Shown here piece after piece: positions 5,381 to 13,935 of a DNA stretch of 15,179 nucleotides. The notes beneath the pieces are model-generated. The model saw nothing but the letters and a program-made list of their open reading frames with translations. It was not told where the DNA came from and did not search any database. The first letter of the stretch is position 1; every line of letters starts with the position of its first letter. This stretch comes from an uncultured Bacteroidales bacterium (GTDB lineage: Bacteria > Bacteroidota > Bacteroidia > Bacteroidales > Muribaculaceae): the NCBI GenBank assembly GCA_900542185.1, contig UQMZ01000062.1, positions 1 through 15,179 on the forward strand, read 5' to 3'. The position numbers and the translations under genes were made by a program.

Positions 5381-7855
5381 TTATCTCTGCTTGTCACCCC
5401 AGGTGAATTTGTAGTAAGGATCTATGGTGAATGTCGTATATTGATTCCAACCCGTCCGCATTTCACAACTACTTGTACCACTTGAAGGCATTTTCGGTTC
5501 TATTGATTCCCAATACCATTCGTCATAGACACATCTGACATTTGCGTCATTATTACCTGGGTTACTAAGTGCCCCATTGGTTATCGTGGCACGAGAACTA
5601 CCACTTGCATTCCAATATCGGCTACTTGATGAAAATAGAACGGGGATTCTATTATTATTGGATAGAGTAATTATATACTCCATTTCGGCATAAGTTGGCA
5701 GTCTCCATCTTCCAGCTGGATAACCTTGTTCCTGATATGAGGCGCAACGTCTTTGAGCAGTCTCTTTATCCATCGTGGGTGATACACCGTAAGAAGAAGC
5801 TACCCTGAATTTAGGAGCGATTGTCATCTTCATCGCATCTGAGGTATCAGTAGGATAATAATACATCAATCTCCTTTGGGAAGTTCCAAATAATGCCGGA
5901 GCTTCGGTCCAGGATGTTTCACCCCAGTCACTACTATTATCAATAAGATTATCTACAGTTGTAACACGAGGATCACCAATGCGATAACGATTACTGGAAA
6001 GACGTGTTACATTAATTATATACATATTGGGGTTACGATTGCCACCTGACAGACCCGAAGGACGCATTGATCCGCTTCCATCAGCTCCATTATTGCCGTT
6101 AATATACACGTTGGCGTATGCTGCAACTCCATAAGGTTCACTATCATTGTAATGATTCGTTATAAATTTATTCTCATCAGCCTCAATATACATCGCCGGA
6201 TACTGGGTAATCTTTATCGTCCTTTGGAAAGGAGTGCTTGCATTATTCTCAAGATCCTTATGAACGATTGTGATTTCAATGTCAAACCGTGAATACGCAT
6301 CCACATCTGTCAACGCATATCTGGCAATTGCGGCGATATTTGAATTAATCGTACTCTCGGAAGGATATGTAGTACCGCTTCCACTCAATTGAAGTACCCT
6401 TCCCCCGCTATTATAAGCAGTCATTTCCTTCAATTCGTGAGTGAATGTCAGGGTTCTGGCGTTAGTCTGAGAGTTTATGGTATTATCGACATCTGTCTGA
6501 TATATTCCTTTCCCATTCTCACTTGCTTCATTTTGTTCTTTAGACACCGACACTTCCTTAACAAGTCCGGCAGCACTTGTATTGTAAAGATAATATTTGA
6601 AGGAAACGGATTTCACCACCGTCTCGTGCGAGGAATAGAATGGGATGCTGATCTCGGAGAGGTTGTTGACGACATATTCCGTCTGGTCGAGCACAAGATA
6701 CCGGTAGTCCTGAATGTTTACATTCATACTTTCCTGGCTCCAGTCAATAGCCTTGTAGCTGAGGTCTTCGAGAACAAGAGGCACATCGGGATTGAAGCTG
6801 CCGAGTATCTCGATGTTGATATTGACCATGTATGACACATTGCGGACTATGGCGTTGTCGCGCACCACAGGCACCGTGTAGTAACACGTACGGTACGTCT
6901 CCGCACCTACCTTCTTGAACGGCACGGTCAGTACCATGTATGTCATGGTTTCATCATTGCCGCTCCAGGAGTTGGGATATGAGTAGAAAGACTCGTCAAG
7001 CTGATAACGATATTCCACTCCTTCGCCTTTGTCCGTCAGTGTCCGGCCGCGATGGGTCTCATCTTCGGCGTTAGTGGCCGTCGAGTAATAGGGATCGGCT
7101 ATGCCACTGCCGGGTTTAGCGTCCGGCGTAACTTTCGCCTTGCGCACGCCATTGGTGATGAGCACGTTCATTCCGTTCTCTATCTGAGGTTCCCATGTCT
7201 CACCATTCGCTGTCACTGACTCGGCCACCTTTACGCCGAGACGTATTTTGGAGGCAGCGCGCTGCAGGTCGACATTGCCGGTCACCTCACATTGCGAGGG
7301 AGTGGCTATGTCGCCGGTTAGCGTAAGTGTGTTGCCTCCGTCCATTACGAACGAGGGTTGCGGATCGTAGGTGGCGAAGTCGGCTTCGACGGCAATGTCC
7401 TTAAGATTGTTGATGGTCCTCTCACTTTCCGCCGGTATAGCGCTGCCTTCCGGCAGGTTTGCCACCACATACGCGCGGCAGGTATTACCGCCCGGAAACA
7501 GGGCTGTGAGAATCTCACGACTCAGACGGATCTCCACGGTGCCCGTCGTGTTCACATTGAGGTCGAATTCCCTGCTCAGGACCGGAGCGGCATTATCGTC
7601 GGAACCGGCCGTATAGAGACATACCAGAGCATTGGAGATGAGATTCTCGTTCAATGCATCCACATCGTCTTCAGTGGCACGGGTGCCGGGAGCCTTGTCG
7701 CGAAGACTGATGGTGATATATCCCGGCTTCGGCCCGGATTCCCCGTTGGACGGAGTATCCAGATCGGCGGAGCAGGATGCGAGCAGCATGGCCGGAACCA
7801 TGAGTGCTCCCGCCAGCCGCATTATCTTTGATATCTTTTTCTTCAGAAAGAACAT
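5381..7855 (-). CDS. Putative fimbrial tip adhesin: DUF4906-like lipoprotein with C-type-lectin-like C terminus
   Basis: The 824-residue protein has a lipobox LLASC (Cys28) and a GTRATEDD maturation-like site at Arg59. A fimbrillin core strand LQRAASKIRL lies at 198-207, SYMVNINIEIL at 341-351, and LDQTEYVVNN at 389-398 is shared with the downstream paralogue. The C-terminal domain (about 670-782) carries RWRLPT at 716-721, YW at 747-748 and RCVYDEWYW at 774-782, a pattern typical of DUF1566/Fibrobacter-type domains with a C-type lectin-like fold. This places a possible ligand-binding module at the fibre tip; no ligand can be named. Base composition drops sharply within the gene near 6600: sampled lines from 5641 to 6540 have 19-23 of 60 G+C, while lines from 6601 to 7380 have about 31-36. 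The AT-rich half encodes residues from about 419 to the end, suggesting domain replacement. Confidence 0.82.
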   Translation of the reverse strand: MFFLKKKISKIMRLAGALMVPAMLLASCSADLDTPSNGESGPKPGYITISLRDKAPGTRATEDDVDALNENLISNALVCLYTAGSDDNAAPVLSREFDLNVNTTGTVEIRLSREILTALFPGGNTCRAYVVANLPEGSAIPAESERTINNLKDIAVEADFATYDPQPSFVMDGGNTLTLTGDIATPSQCEVTGNVDLQRAASKIRLGVKVAESVTANGETWEPQIENGMNVLITNGVRKAKVTPDAKPGSGIADPYYSTATNAEDETHRGRTLTDKGEGVEYRYQLDESFYSYPNSWSGNDETMTYMVLTVPFKKVGAETYRTCYYTVPVVRDNAIVRNVSYMVNINIEILGSFNPDVPLVLEDLSYKAIDWSQESMNVNIQDYRYLVLDQTEYVVNNLSEISIPFYSSHETVVKSVSFKYYLYNTSAAGLVKEVSVSKEQNEASENGKGIYQTDVDNTINSQTNARTLTFTHELKEMTAYNSGGRVLQLSGSGTTYPSESTINSNIAAIARYALTDVDAYSRFDIEITIVHKDLENNASTPFQRTIKITQYPAMYIEADENKFITNHYNDSEPYGVAAYANVYINGNNGADGSGSMRPSGLSGGNRNPNMYIINVTRLSSNRYRIGDPRVTTVDNLIDNSSDWGETSWTEAPALFGTSQRRLMYYYPTDTSDAMKMTIAPKFRVASSYGVSPTMDKETAQRRCASYQEQGYPAGRWRLPTYAEMEYIITLSNNNRIPVLFSSSSRYWNASGSSRATITNGALSNPGNNDANVRCVYDEWYWESIEPKMPSSGTSSCEMRTGWNQYTTFTIDPYYKFTWGDKQR

Positions 7856-7904
7856 TGTAGGTCTTTATAGAATCGTTGTTGTTGTCATGTTGCTTGCAAT
7901 GAAA

Positions 7905-9557
7905 TCACTGCCTGTTCTGCACCACCGTGAAGTGCTTTATGCCCTCGTCCTCCACAAGGTCGCCGGTAAGTGTACGGCCGTCGGGCGTGCGCACTGTGAA
8001 TATGAGCTGCGCCGAGCGCTGACCGGATGAAGGAGCGTAACGGGGTCTTATCTTTATCGAAGACTTCACGCCGTCGCTTATCGGGCCGCTGATGGTGTTG
8101 ACGAGTGAACCGTCTTCGGCCACGAAGCAGAATGCATCGGCCTCTGTATTGCCCGACGGGGCGAACGATGCCGTCCATGTCCCCCCTATCGGTTGGGAGA
8201 ACTGAAATGTACCGGTGGCAGCGTTGTTCTGGTTGTTGCCGAACACAAGTCTGGCTGTCGATGGTGTTGTCGCGCCGTTGAGATCGGTCCATTGCAGCCA
8301 GCCGCCGTCTGCCACGCCGGGGTTGTCGCTGTAATCCCATATCACGGTCTCGGCCTGCCAGTCAAGCACATTAAGCGTCAGTGTGAGCCTGGTACCGGAA
8401 ACGGCCTGCACCAGATATTCGTATATATGATTGCGCACGAACGACTGCGTGCCGGTATATCCGTTGTTCGCCCCCGTACCCGCCTGGTCAAGCGAAAGCT
8501 CCCATGTTCGTGTGCGCGTCTCGTCTTCGTCGTAATTGGCGGTGACCACCAGTTTCGCGCCTTTACTGGTAAGTTCGGCCTCGGGCACATAGCAGTAGAA
8601 GGCGTTGTCGTAAGTCTTGTTGTACACCACGCTCGTCTGCGAGGCGGCCAGCATCGTGACTTCCGCGCCGGCGTTCCACCAGTCGGACTTCACGGTCGGC
8701 GTCTCCAGTACTTTCGTGCCGGAATACCAGGAACCGGTTCCTTCGGCCACCACCGGAATAAAGGCCCCTTTGCCGTTGGCTCCGATGAGCCGTACGGAAG
8801 TGATATCCTTGAATTCAGAGCCGCCGTCAAGACCGTCCAGATCACCCAATATACGCACCTTGCACAGATTGCGCTGCAGGTAGATGGTTCCCACGTCGAG
8901 GGGATTGTCGGCTGTGTTGGCCACGCTGAGATTCATACCCTTTGCGGCCATGATGCCCGACATCGGAATACGCTGAGTGCTTCCGTTCGGCATCCAGGCG
9001 ACCGTGGTCTGACCGGGCATCGTAAACGAGGGATAACCTTGCGCGATCATCAGCGGAGTCTTGCTCAGCATGTCCGACCCGAAAGCCGATGTCTCGCCTC
9101 CGAGGCCGGTGCGGTTTGCCACGACCATAAGCGAGAAATCCACGCTGGTCATAGAGCCTGCGTAACTGAAATAATCGGCGTTGAGCTTGAATTTCAGATC
9201 GTAGAAAACATTGTTTCCTGACGTTGACGTACTCAGAGTGATTTCATCGGGCGTGAATATATGGCGCACCATCTGGCGGTTGTCGAGCAACATGATGGTC
9301 ATGTCGCTGCCGTCGATGTAGTTTTCGGGATCGGTCGCAGCCTCGTCCGGATGACCTGCATCATCATTGGCGCGGGTGCGTCCCGTCTGACTGTCGGCGT
9401 TCACGACCCTCATCGAGAGCCACGTGCCGTTGCCGCCGCCGACGCCGTCGGGACATGCACCGTCCTCGGTGATGCATCCCGCAAGAAGCACCGGCGAGAG
9501 AGCCGCCGCAAGTAGAAGCTGCTTGCCGTTTTTGATACGTTTACGAATATCGAACAT
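7905..9557 (-). CDS. Fimbrillin-like accessory lipoprotein with extra C-terminal domain
   Basis: The 550-residue protein has a lipobox LLAGC (Cys28) and TRANDD with Arg62 as candidate maturation site. The middle has the fimbrillin core strand IYLQRNLCKVRI (225-236), then FVRNHIYEYLVQ (373-384), which closely resembles VVRNHIYDYEF in Mfa1 from this operon, and LNVLDWQAETVIWDY (395-409). A standard fimbrillin would end about here. Roughly 140 further residues (411-550) form an additional, probably beta-sandwich domain ending in HFTVVQNRQ. It therefore looks like a minor or adaptor subunit joining shaft and tip, comparable in position to mfa3/mfa4 of Porphyromonas gingivalis. That comparison rests on gene order, not on alignment. 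It is 51 bases after mfa2 and 49 before the next gene. Confidence 0.8.
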   Translation of the reverse strand: MFDIRKRIKNGKQLLLAAALSPVLLAGCITEDGACPDGVGGGNGTWLSMRVVNADSQTGRTRANDDAGHPDEAATDPENYIDGSDMTIMLLDNRQMVRHIFTPDEITLSTSTSGNNVFYDLKFKLNADYFSYAGSMTSVDFSLMVVANRTGLGGETSAFGSDMLSKTPLMIAQGYPSFTMPGQTTVAWMPNGSTQRIPMSGIMAAKGMNLSVANTADNPLDVGTIYLQRNLCKVRILGDLDGLDGGSEFKDITSVRLIGANGKGAFIPVVAEGTGSWYSGTKVLETPTVKSDWWNAGAEVTMLAASQTSVVYNKTYDNAFYCYVPEAELTSKGAKLVVTANYDEDETRTRTWELSLDQAGTGANNGYTGTQSFVRNHIYEYLVQAVSGTRLTLTLNVLDWQAETVIWDYSDNPGVADGGWLQWTDLNGATTPSTARLVFGNNQNNAATGTFQFSQPIGGTWTASFAPSGNTEADAFCFVAEDGSLVNTISGPISDGVKSSIKIRPRYAPSSGQRSAQLIFTVRTPDGRTLTGDLVEDEGIKHFTVVQNRQ

Positions 9558-9608
9558 TTTATGATCTTTATCAGGTATGAGGTTACTACCGAATTTAAGT
9601 TATTGTTA

Positions 9609-10667
9609 TCAGGATACCGGAGTCTCGTGACGTATGATGCGCCAGTCGTTGATGATGATCACCGTGGAGAACCAGCGTCCGCCGTCGTCGAGGAAGAACG
9701 TCATGTTGTATTCGTCCTGACGGTCCAGATACTCCTGATCGGACATGGCGCGGTTGTAATATCCCTTTACAAGCAGGGCGTAATCGCGGACGTTGATCTT
9801 CAGGACGGTCTCGCCCTTCTTGTTGGTGATATGCAGGATGGGGTCGGTATCCATCGTGAGGCGCGAGAGGGTGAACTCGGCGAGCGCGGCGCCGAGCGCG
9901 GCGCGTGTCGAGGGTGCCTGTTTGTCGGGCGAGCCTCCGGGAGTCGTCGGGTTGGTGTTGATGTCCACGGATCCGGTGTGCAGATACCATGGTTTATATG
10001 TGATTGGAGCGAAGCTCCTGATACTGTTGTCGTAATTAAGGAATCCGTTTCCGTCTGTTATTTCCCAGTTATACTGAGAGGCGTCCACTTCCTCGCCGGA
10101 AATCTGCTGGAGTATCACCCGAACCACGTTGGTGTCCTTCATCAGAGGCATTGTCACGCGGTTAGGTTTCGAGGGGGATGCGTATGGGAGGTCTACGTGT
10201 ATGAGACCATGATATAGTGCCTTGACATCTTTGTCGACGGTAGCCTTACCGTCTGTTTCGGCACGTTTAAGGTATGCCGTGTACTCGGTCAGCGTCGATT
10301 CGCCGATTGTGCCCGCGGGGATGTCCCATGAGTCGGCATAGTCACCGCTCCACGACAGCAGGTCGTAGCTGCCAGGCTGCACGCGCAGCGACAGTTCGTT
10401 GCCGCCAATCAGTTCCGAGGAAGGCATTTGATAACGGTCCACCAATTTGCCGGTTGTGCTATCGAATACCATCAGCGTGATGCTCTTCACCTCCGGTGAG
10501 AAGGCGTCGGCAAACTTCATATTATAGTCATAGACAAACTTGACGAGGTTATAGCTATCCACGCAGTCTGACTCGTCCTTGACCCAGCTGCAGCTCGTGA
10601 ACGACACGGCGGCGACGAGGCAAAGCGACAGAATTTGCAACTTCTTGAAAATATTAACTTTAAGCAT
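9609..10667 (-). CDS. mfa2: FimB/Mfa2-family fimbrial anchor lipoprotein
   Basis: The start is placed at the ATG ending at 10667 (352 residues, MLKVNIFKKLQ), since it begins a normal lipoprotein signal peptide with lipobox FTSC (Cys26); an upstream in-frame ATG at 10772 would add 35 residues running through the inter-genic hairpin. Family features are CVDSYNLVKFVYDYNMKF (35-52), KSITLMVFD (61-69), LQPGSYDLLSW-type segment at 96-106, and C-terminal FFLDDGGRWFSTVIIINDW (324-342). In P. gingivalis, Mfa2 stays lipid-anchored in the outer membrane and regulates fibre length. No TRA motif occurs near the N terminus, fitting a subunit that is not cleaved; STRA at 253-256 is far inside the protein. 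Direct neighbour of the major fimbrillin, as expected. Confidence 0.92.
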   Translation of the reverse strand: MLKVNIFKKLQILSLCLVAAVSFTSCSWVKDESDCVDSYNLVKFVYDYNMKFADAFSPEVKSITLMVFDSTTGKLVDRYQMPSSELIGGNELSLRVQPGSYDLLSWSGDYADSWDIPAGTIGESTLTEYTAYLKRAETDGKATVDKDVKALYHGLIHVDLPYASPSKPNRVTMPLMKDTNVVRVILQQISGEEVDASQYNWEITDGNGFLNYDNSIRSFAPITYKPWYLHTGSVDINTNPTTPGGSPDKQAPSTRAALGAALAEFTLSRLTMDTDPILHITNKKGETVLKINVRDYALLVKGYYNRAMSDQEYLDRQDEYNMTFFLDDGGRWFSTVIIINDWRIIRHETPVS

Positions 10668-10738
10668 TTTAAACCGGTGGTTTAGGTGTTTTAGTCGAGA
10701 AGTGAGGTGTTTCGCGGTTAATGTTGGGAAGATAGAGT

Positions 10739-10765
10739 CGGCCCGGGTCGTACCGGCCCGGGCCG
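10739..10765 (-). promoter_or_regulatory. GC-rich hairpin between mfa1 and mfa2
   Basis: CGGCCCGGG at 10739-10747 and CCCGGGCCG at 10757-10765 form a perfect 9 bp stem with a 9-base loop, 25 bases after the mfa1 stop. On the minus strand no U-run follows (ACTCTATC), so it is not a classic terminator. It may cause partial termination or protect the mfa1 3' end, giving more major subunit than downstream proteins. Confidence 0.65.
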
Positions 10766-10790
10766 GCTTCATCTATTCTAAGGCATTCGA

Positions 10791-12398
10791 TTATTCAAGA
10801 ACGAATTTGTTGGAGATTACATGCCAGTTCAGGATAGCCACCTTGGCTGCCAGGAATGTCTCGTCCTCGGGCTCCGGATTCTCGGGATCGTTGCCGGGAA
10901 CGCCAAGACCTACAACACCTGTAAATTCGTAGTCGTAGATATGGTTACGTACCACGCCATACAGACCTCCCAGGTGCTCGATGTTCAGATAGTAGGAAGT
11001 AGCACCGTCGATCCAACGCATGATGTTGTTGTAGTTGGTGCTCCAGTCCGTCACAACTGTACCGTTTGTCACCTGTGCCTTCCATCTGTTGGGTTCTGTA
11101 TCCTTAACGAAAGAAACGGCAGAAGCCGTAAGCGAAGATCCGGTCGTTACATTGTAGTTGGCGATGATCATATTTTTCAGTTCATCCTCGGTGTAATATG
11201 CACCGGCCCAGCGAACCAAATCAACGGGTGTGAACTCAGTCTCACCGGCCTTTTTCATCTTAACGGTAGCCTTTACAAGAATACCTGTGGCATTGCTCAT
11301 ACGGTCAGAAACAGATGAGGTATAAACGTCGGTAGCGTACTGAGTATTCTCGTATGCATAAGCGATATTTGTAGTAGGCTGATCTGCATTGAAATTACCG
11401 CGTTTCCACTGGTTTGCATCATAGATATCGCAATTTACGATTTTGTTGATCAAAGGATTGCTTACCTTAGACAAAGCCCAGTAGCAACGGTGAAGGTCTG
11501 CATTGTTCCAACCTGTGAAATAGTTGCCGTCAGCTACTATATTCTTGAATGCGAGAGACTGCGTCGAGATATTGACCAGTCTCCAGCCATCGAGAGTCAC
11601 CTGCAGATCGACTTCCTCGTTGTTGACCTTATACTGGTAGTCTTCCACAATGTCGCCATCTGCGTTACGATATTCAGGAGTGAAATCGCCCAGACCATGA
11701 GCACGTACCTTGACTGCCAGACGCTCCAGATAGATGGTCGCAGGGTTCGCCTTGGCAGCCTCGGGAGTAGTGGCGAATTTTCCGGTTACATCGGTAGCGA
11801 CAACCTTCTCACCACCGTCAACGTATGTCGAGCTGGTCATGACGAAGTTGGTAAGTGTGGGTAGACTGGCGTTAGAGCTTGCAATATCGAGGACCTCTTT
11901 GAGGGGCTTGTTTGCGTATGCATCAATATTAGTTGAGACGGGATTAGCCACGCAAAGCATCTGTGAAGGAGTAGTACCTACATAACCTTCGTTGGCGGCC
12001 TTACCAAGCACAAGCACACCCTGAATCGTTCCGGGCTCAGCGCCGTTTGTATTAGCCGAGCTGATCTCTACAGGTTTCACGACGTTGGTAGCTACAGCTC
12101 CGTTGACGTTGGCGGCTGCCAACTGGAAGGGATTGCCGTCGCCATCGAAGAAGTAGAAATAGATGTTGTCTTTTGTGACAGTGCCTTCGTTGCTGCCTGC
12201 GGCGGGATCCTCGAATTCGGGATCGCCGAGTTCAGCTGCGCGGGTACCGTTCATGCCGGCGGTGCGGATTGTCACGGCCATGTATTGCTCGCCTTTGGCG
12301 GCGCCGTTGTTCGAGCCGTTTCCGGGCTCATCGCTCGAGCAGGATGCAAGTCCGAAGGCTGCTATTGCTGCGAGACCGAGATAATTAATCTTGTTCAC
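10791..12398 (-). CDS. mfa1: Mfa1-family major fimbrial subunit
   Basis: The 535-residue fimbrillin is expected to form the shaft of a type V pilus. It has a lipobox GLASC (Cys20) and a candidate arginine cleavage site GTRAAE at Arg53. Recognisable Mfa1 features are the core strand IYLERLAVKVRAHGL (222-236), VVRNHIYDYEFTGVVGLGVP (482-501), the acidic loop NDPENPEPEDE (503-513) and AAKVAILNWHVISNKFVLE at the end, which in this family is the C-terminal strand region. Residues 305-470 look more divergent, consistent with surface exposure. It is third in the operon, 79 bases after the DUF3868 gene; the spacer has a small hairpin and a very A-rich leader on the minus strand, typical of well-translated Bacteroidetes genes lacking a Shine-Dalgarno. 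A hairpin follows the gene. Confidence 0.95.
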   Translation of the reverse strand: MNKINYLGLAAIAAFGLASCSSDEPGNGSNNGAAKGEQYMAVTIRTAGMNGTRAAELGDPEFEDPAAGSNEGTVTKDNIYFYFFDGDGNPFQLAAANVNGAVATNVVKPVEISSANTNGAEPGTIQGVLVLGKAANEGYVGTTPSQMLCVANPVSTNIDAYANKPLKEVLDIASSNASLPTLTNFVMTSSTYVDGGEKVVATDVTGKFATTPEAAKANPATIYLERLAVKVRAHGLGDFTPEYRNADGDIVEDYQYKVNNEEVDLQVTLDGWRLVNISTQSLAFKNIVADGNYFTGWNNADLHRCYWALSKVSNPLINKIVNCDIYDANQWKRGNFNADQPTTNIAYAYENTQYATDVYTSSVSDRMSNATGILVKATVKMKKAGETEFTPVDLVRWAGAYYTEDELKNMIIANYNVTTGSSLTASAVSFVKDTEPNRWKAQVTNGTVVTDWSTNYNNIMRWIDGATSYYLNIEHLGGLYGVVRNHIYDYEFTGVVGLGVPGNDPENPEPEDETFLAAKVAILNWHVISNKFVLE

Positions 12399-12458
12399 TT
12401 GTACAAAATTTAATTGTTAATACTTGGTTTATTGTTGTTTGTTTATTTCAGTATATAT

Positions 12459-12477
12459 CGAAGCTGTTTAGGCTTCG
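12459..12477 (-). promoter_or_regulatory. Small hairpin directly after the DUF3868 gene
   Basis: CGAAGC at 12459-12464 pairs with GCTTCG at 12472-12477 around a 7-base loop, immediately after the stop codon of the DUF3868 gene. No T-run follows on the minus strand. It may mark an RNA processing or stability point between the membrane-protein pair and mfa1. The function is unproven. Confidence 0.45.
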
Positions 12478-13923
12478 TTACTTGATGTCTTCGGGCTGAA
12501 TCGAATCCTGTAGCTTGACATACTCCTCATATCGGTCCAGCTGGTCGAGGAGCGTCTGCGCGTTGTCCACGCCCTGACGGGCGGCTTCGGTGAGCAGCGT
12601 ACGGGCTGTGTCGAAGTCCCTCTGTCCTGCCGCCACAACACCCTTCGAGAACTTAACCTTAGGCGTGTCGCCGCACTTGCTCAGGTAGGCCGAAGCCTCG
12701 TCCCAGAGTCCGCGCGAGATGGCGGTGTTGGCGGCGTTGTAGTTGGCCACGGGCGAGTCGGGGTACATGCGGACTGCCGTCTCGAACACCTCGTTGTATT
12801 CCGGCGAACCGGGCTTGAGGCTCTTGGCGGCGATCAGGAATTCGTCAAGACTAAGATTGCCGGGACGTGTCTTCATCACTGCCAGTATCTCCTCCGGATT
12901 GGAGTAGGAACGCACTATGTATTTGATCAGATACTCCGAGTGACGCAACGAGGGATATACGGTGTTGAGAAGCATGGAGTATTCCTTGGGGAATGTTCTC
13001 TTTATCTTCTGGTCGCGTGCGTCGGGGCTGAGGTTTCCGTCGTCGATGATATCGAGGATTGCCTGGCGGTTGGCGATGTTGCTCAGCCGCACCCATGCGC
13101 GGAGGCCGTTCCAGTCCTCGGCTTCCCAGTCGGTCTTCATGATGCCGGGAGCGAAGGAGTAGAGACCCTGCACGTAGTCCTTCAGTTCCTCTGTACGACC
13201 CTTGGCCAGACGCTCGTTGTTGGCGTATGCTCCTTCGGGCGATGCGAAACCCTTGATAAGGATTGACTCGATGGTCACGTCCTTGTCGTCGCGCACGGAG
13301 TCGATACCGGCGGTGATTCGGGCAAGCTCGGCATGGTTGCCCCGGAAGTCCTCGATCAGCACGGTCTTGTTGACGGGGAACTCCACATTGGCGCGGCCGC
13401 TGATGTTGCGCTCCTTCACCGCCTCTACCTCGGCCTCCTCGAATGTCAGCATGGAGGCGAAGTCCAGGCGCGGCGCCTGCCAGAAGTCGATGTCGTCGAT
13501 GGTGGCCAGACCCTTGTTGCACGAGGCGCAGCCGTAACGCTTCTCGCGCACGGAGAGCTTCATGCCGTCGAACCATTCGCGGTAGCGGGTCACGGCGTGA
13601 TACTTATATGTAGGATTTTCCTTTGCCCGGATGGCCAGTGCCGGTTTCTCGGGAATGCGCGACACTCCGCGCTGGCGCTGTATCCAGCTGTTGCGGCCGT
13701 ACACGCCCAGGGAGGGAAGAAACAGCGTGTCGCCCTCGTTTACAAGATAAGGGGTAAGGACCATAGTCTCGTTCGACTTCACTTTCAATTCGTCGATATT
13801 GAAATCGAGGTTGACGTTCACCATCCCCTCGATCATGGTGATGGAGTTGGAATTCTGCGCAGCGTAGGCCGGAGAGAATGCGGCTGTAGCGGCGAGCAAG
13901 GCCGTCAATATGTTTCGTGTCAT
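12478..13923 (-). CDS. DUF3868 family protein with OmpA-like and TPR-like regions
   Basis: The 481-residue protein has a cleavable signal peptide (AYA-AQNS, cleavage near 21) and no lipobox. Residues 25-170 correspond to the DUF3868-type region and include a CASC pair (Cys132, Cys135). Residues about 175-335 look OmpA-like: ILIKGFASPEGAYANNERLA (221-240) followed by KGR resembles the peptidoglycan-contacting loop and helix of OmpA C-terminal domains, here with an insertion. Residues 376-460 form helical, TPR-like repeats (YNAANTAISRGLWDEASAYL at 395-414). Such genes sit beside DUF3575 genes ahead of Mfa-type fimbrillins in Bacteroidales. A role linking the outer-membrane assembly site to the cell wall is inferred. 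It begins 12 bases after the DUF3575 stop, implying co-translation. Confidence 0.88.
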   Translation of the reverse strand: MTRNILTALLAATAAFSPAYAAQNSNSITMIEGMVNVNLDFNIDELKVKSNETMVLTPYLVNEGDTLFLPSLGVYGRNSWIQRQRGVSRIPEKPALAIRAKENPTYKYHAVTRYREWFDGMKLSVREKRYGCASCNKGLATIDDIDFWQAPRLDFASMLTFEEAEVEAVKERNISGRANVEFPVNKTVLIEDFRGNHAELARITAGIDSVRDDKDVTIESILIKGFASPEGAYANNERLAKGRTEELKDYVQGLYSFAPGIMKTDWEAEDWNGLRAWVRLSNIANRQAILDIIDDGNLSPDARDQKIKRTFPKEYSMLLNTVYPSLRHSEYLIKYIVRSYSNPEEILAVMKTRPGNLSLDEFLIAAKSLKPGSPEYNEVFETAVRMYPDSPVANYNAANTAISRGLWDEASAYLSKCGDTPKVKFSKGVVAAGQRDFDTARTLLTEAARQGVDNAQTLLDQLDRYEEYVKLQDSIQPEDIK

Positions 13924-13935
13924 GTGATAGCTTTT

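Noticed and set aside
8193..9221. Long open frame (342 codons) on the plus strand opposite the 550-residue fimbrial gene
   Set aside because: His/Arg/Val-rich translation typical of an antisense shadow of GC-rich coding DNA; the minus-strand gene has signal peptide and family motifs.
9898..9912. STRA in Mfa2 as a fifth maturation site
   Set aside because: It lies at residues 253-256, far from the N terminus, so it does not match the position of the motif in the other subunits.
12404..12412. TAAATTTTG on the minus strand as an internal mfa1 promoter
   Set aside because: Spacing is one base too long for TAnnTTTG and it lies only six bases before the mfa1 ATG, so a transcript would start at or inside the start codon.
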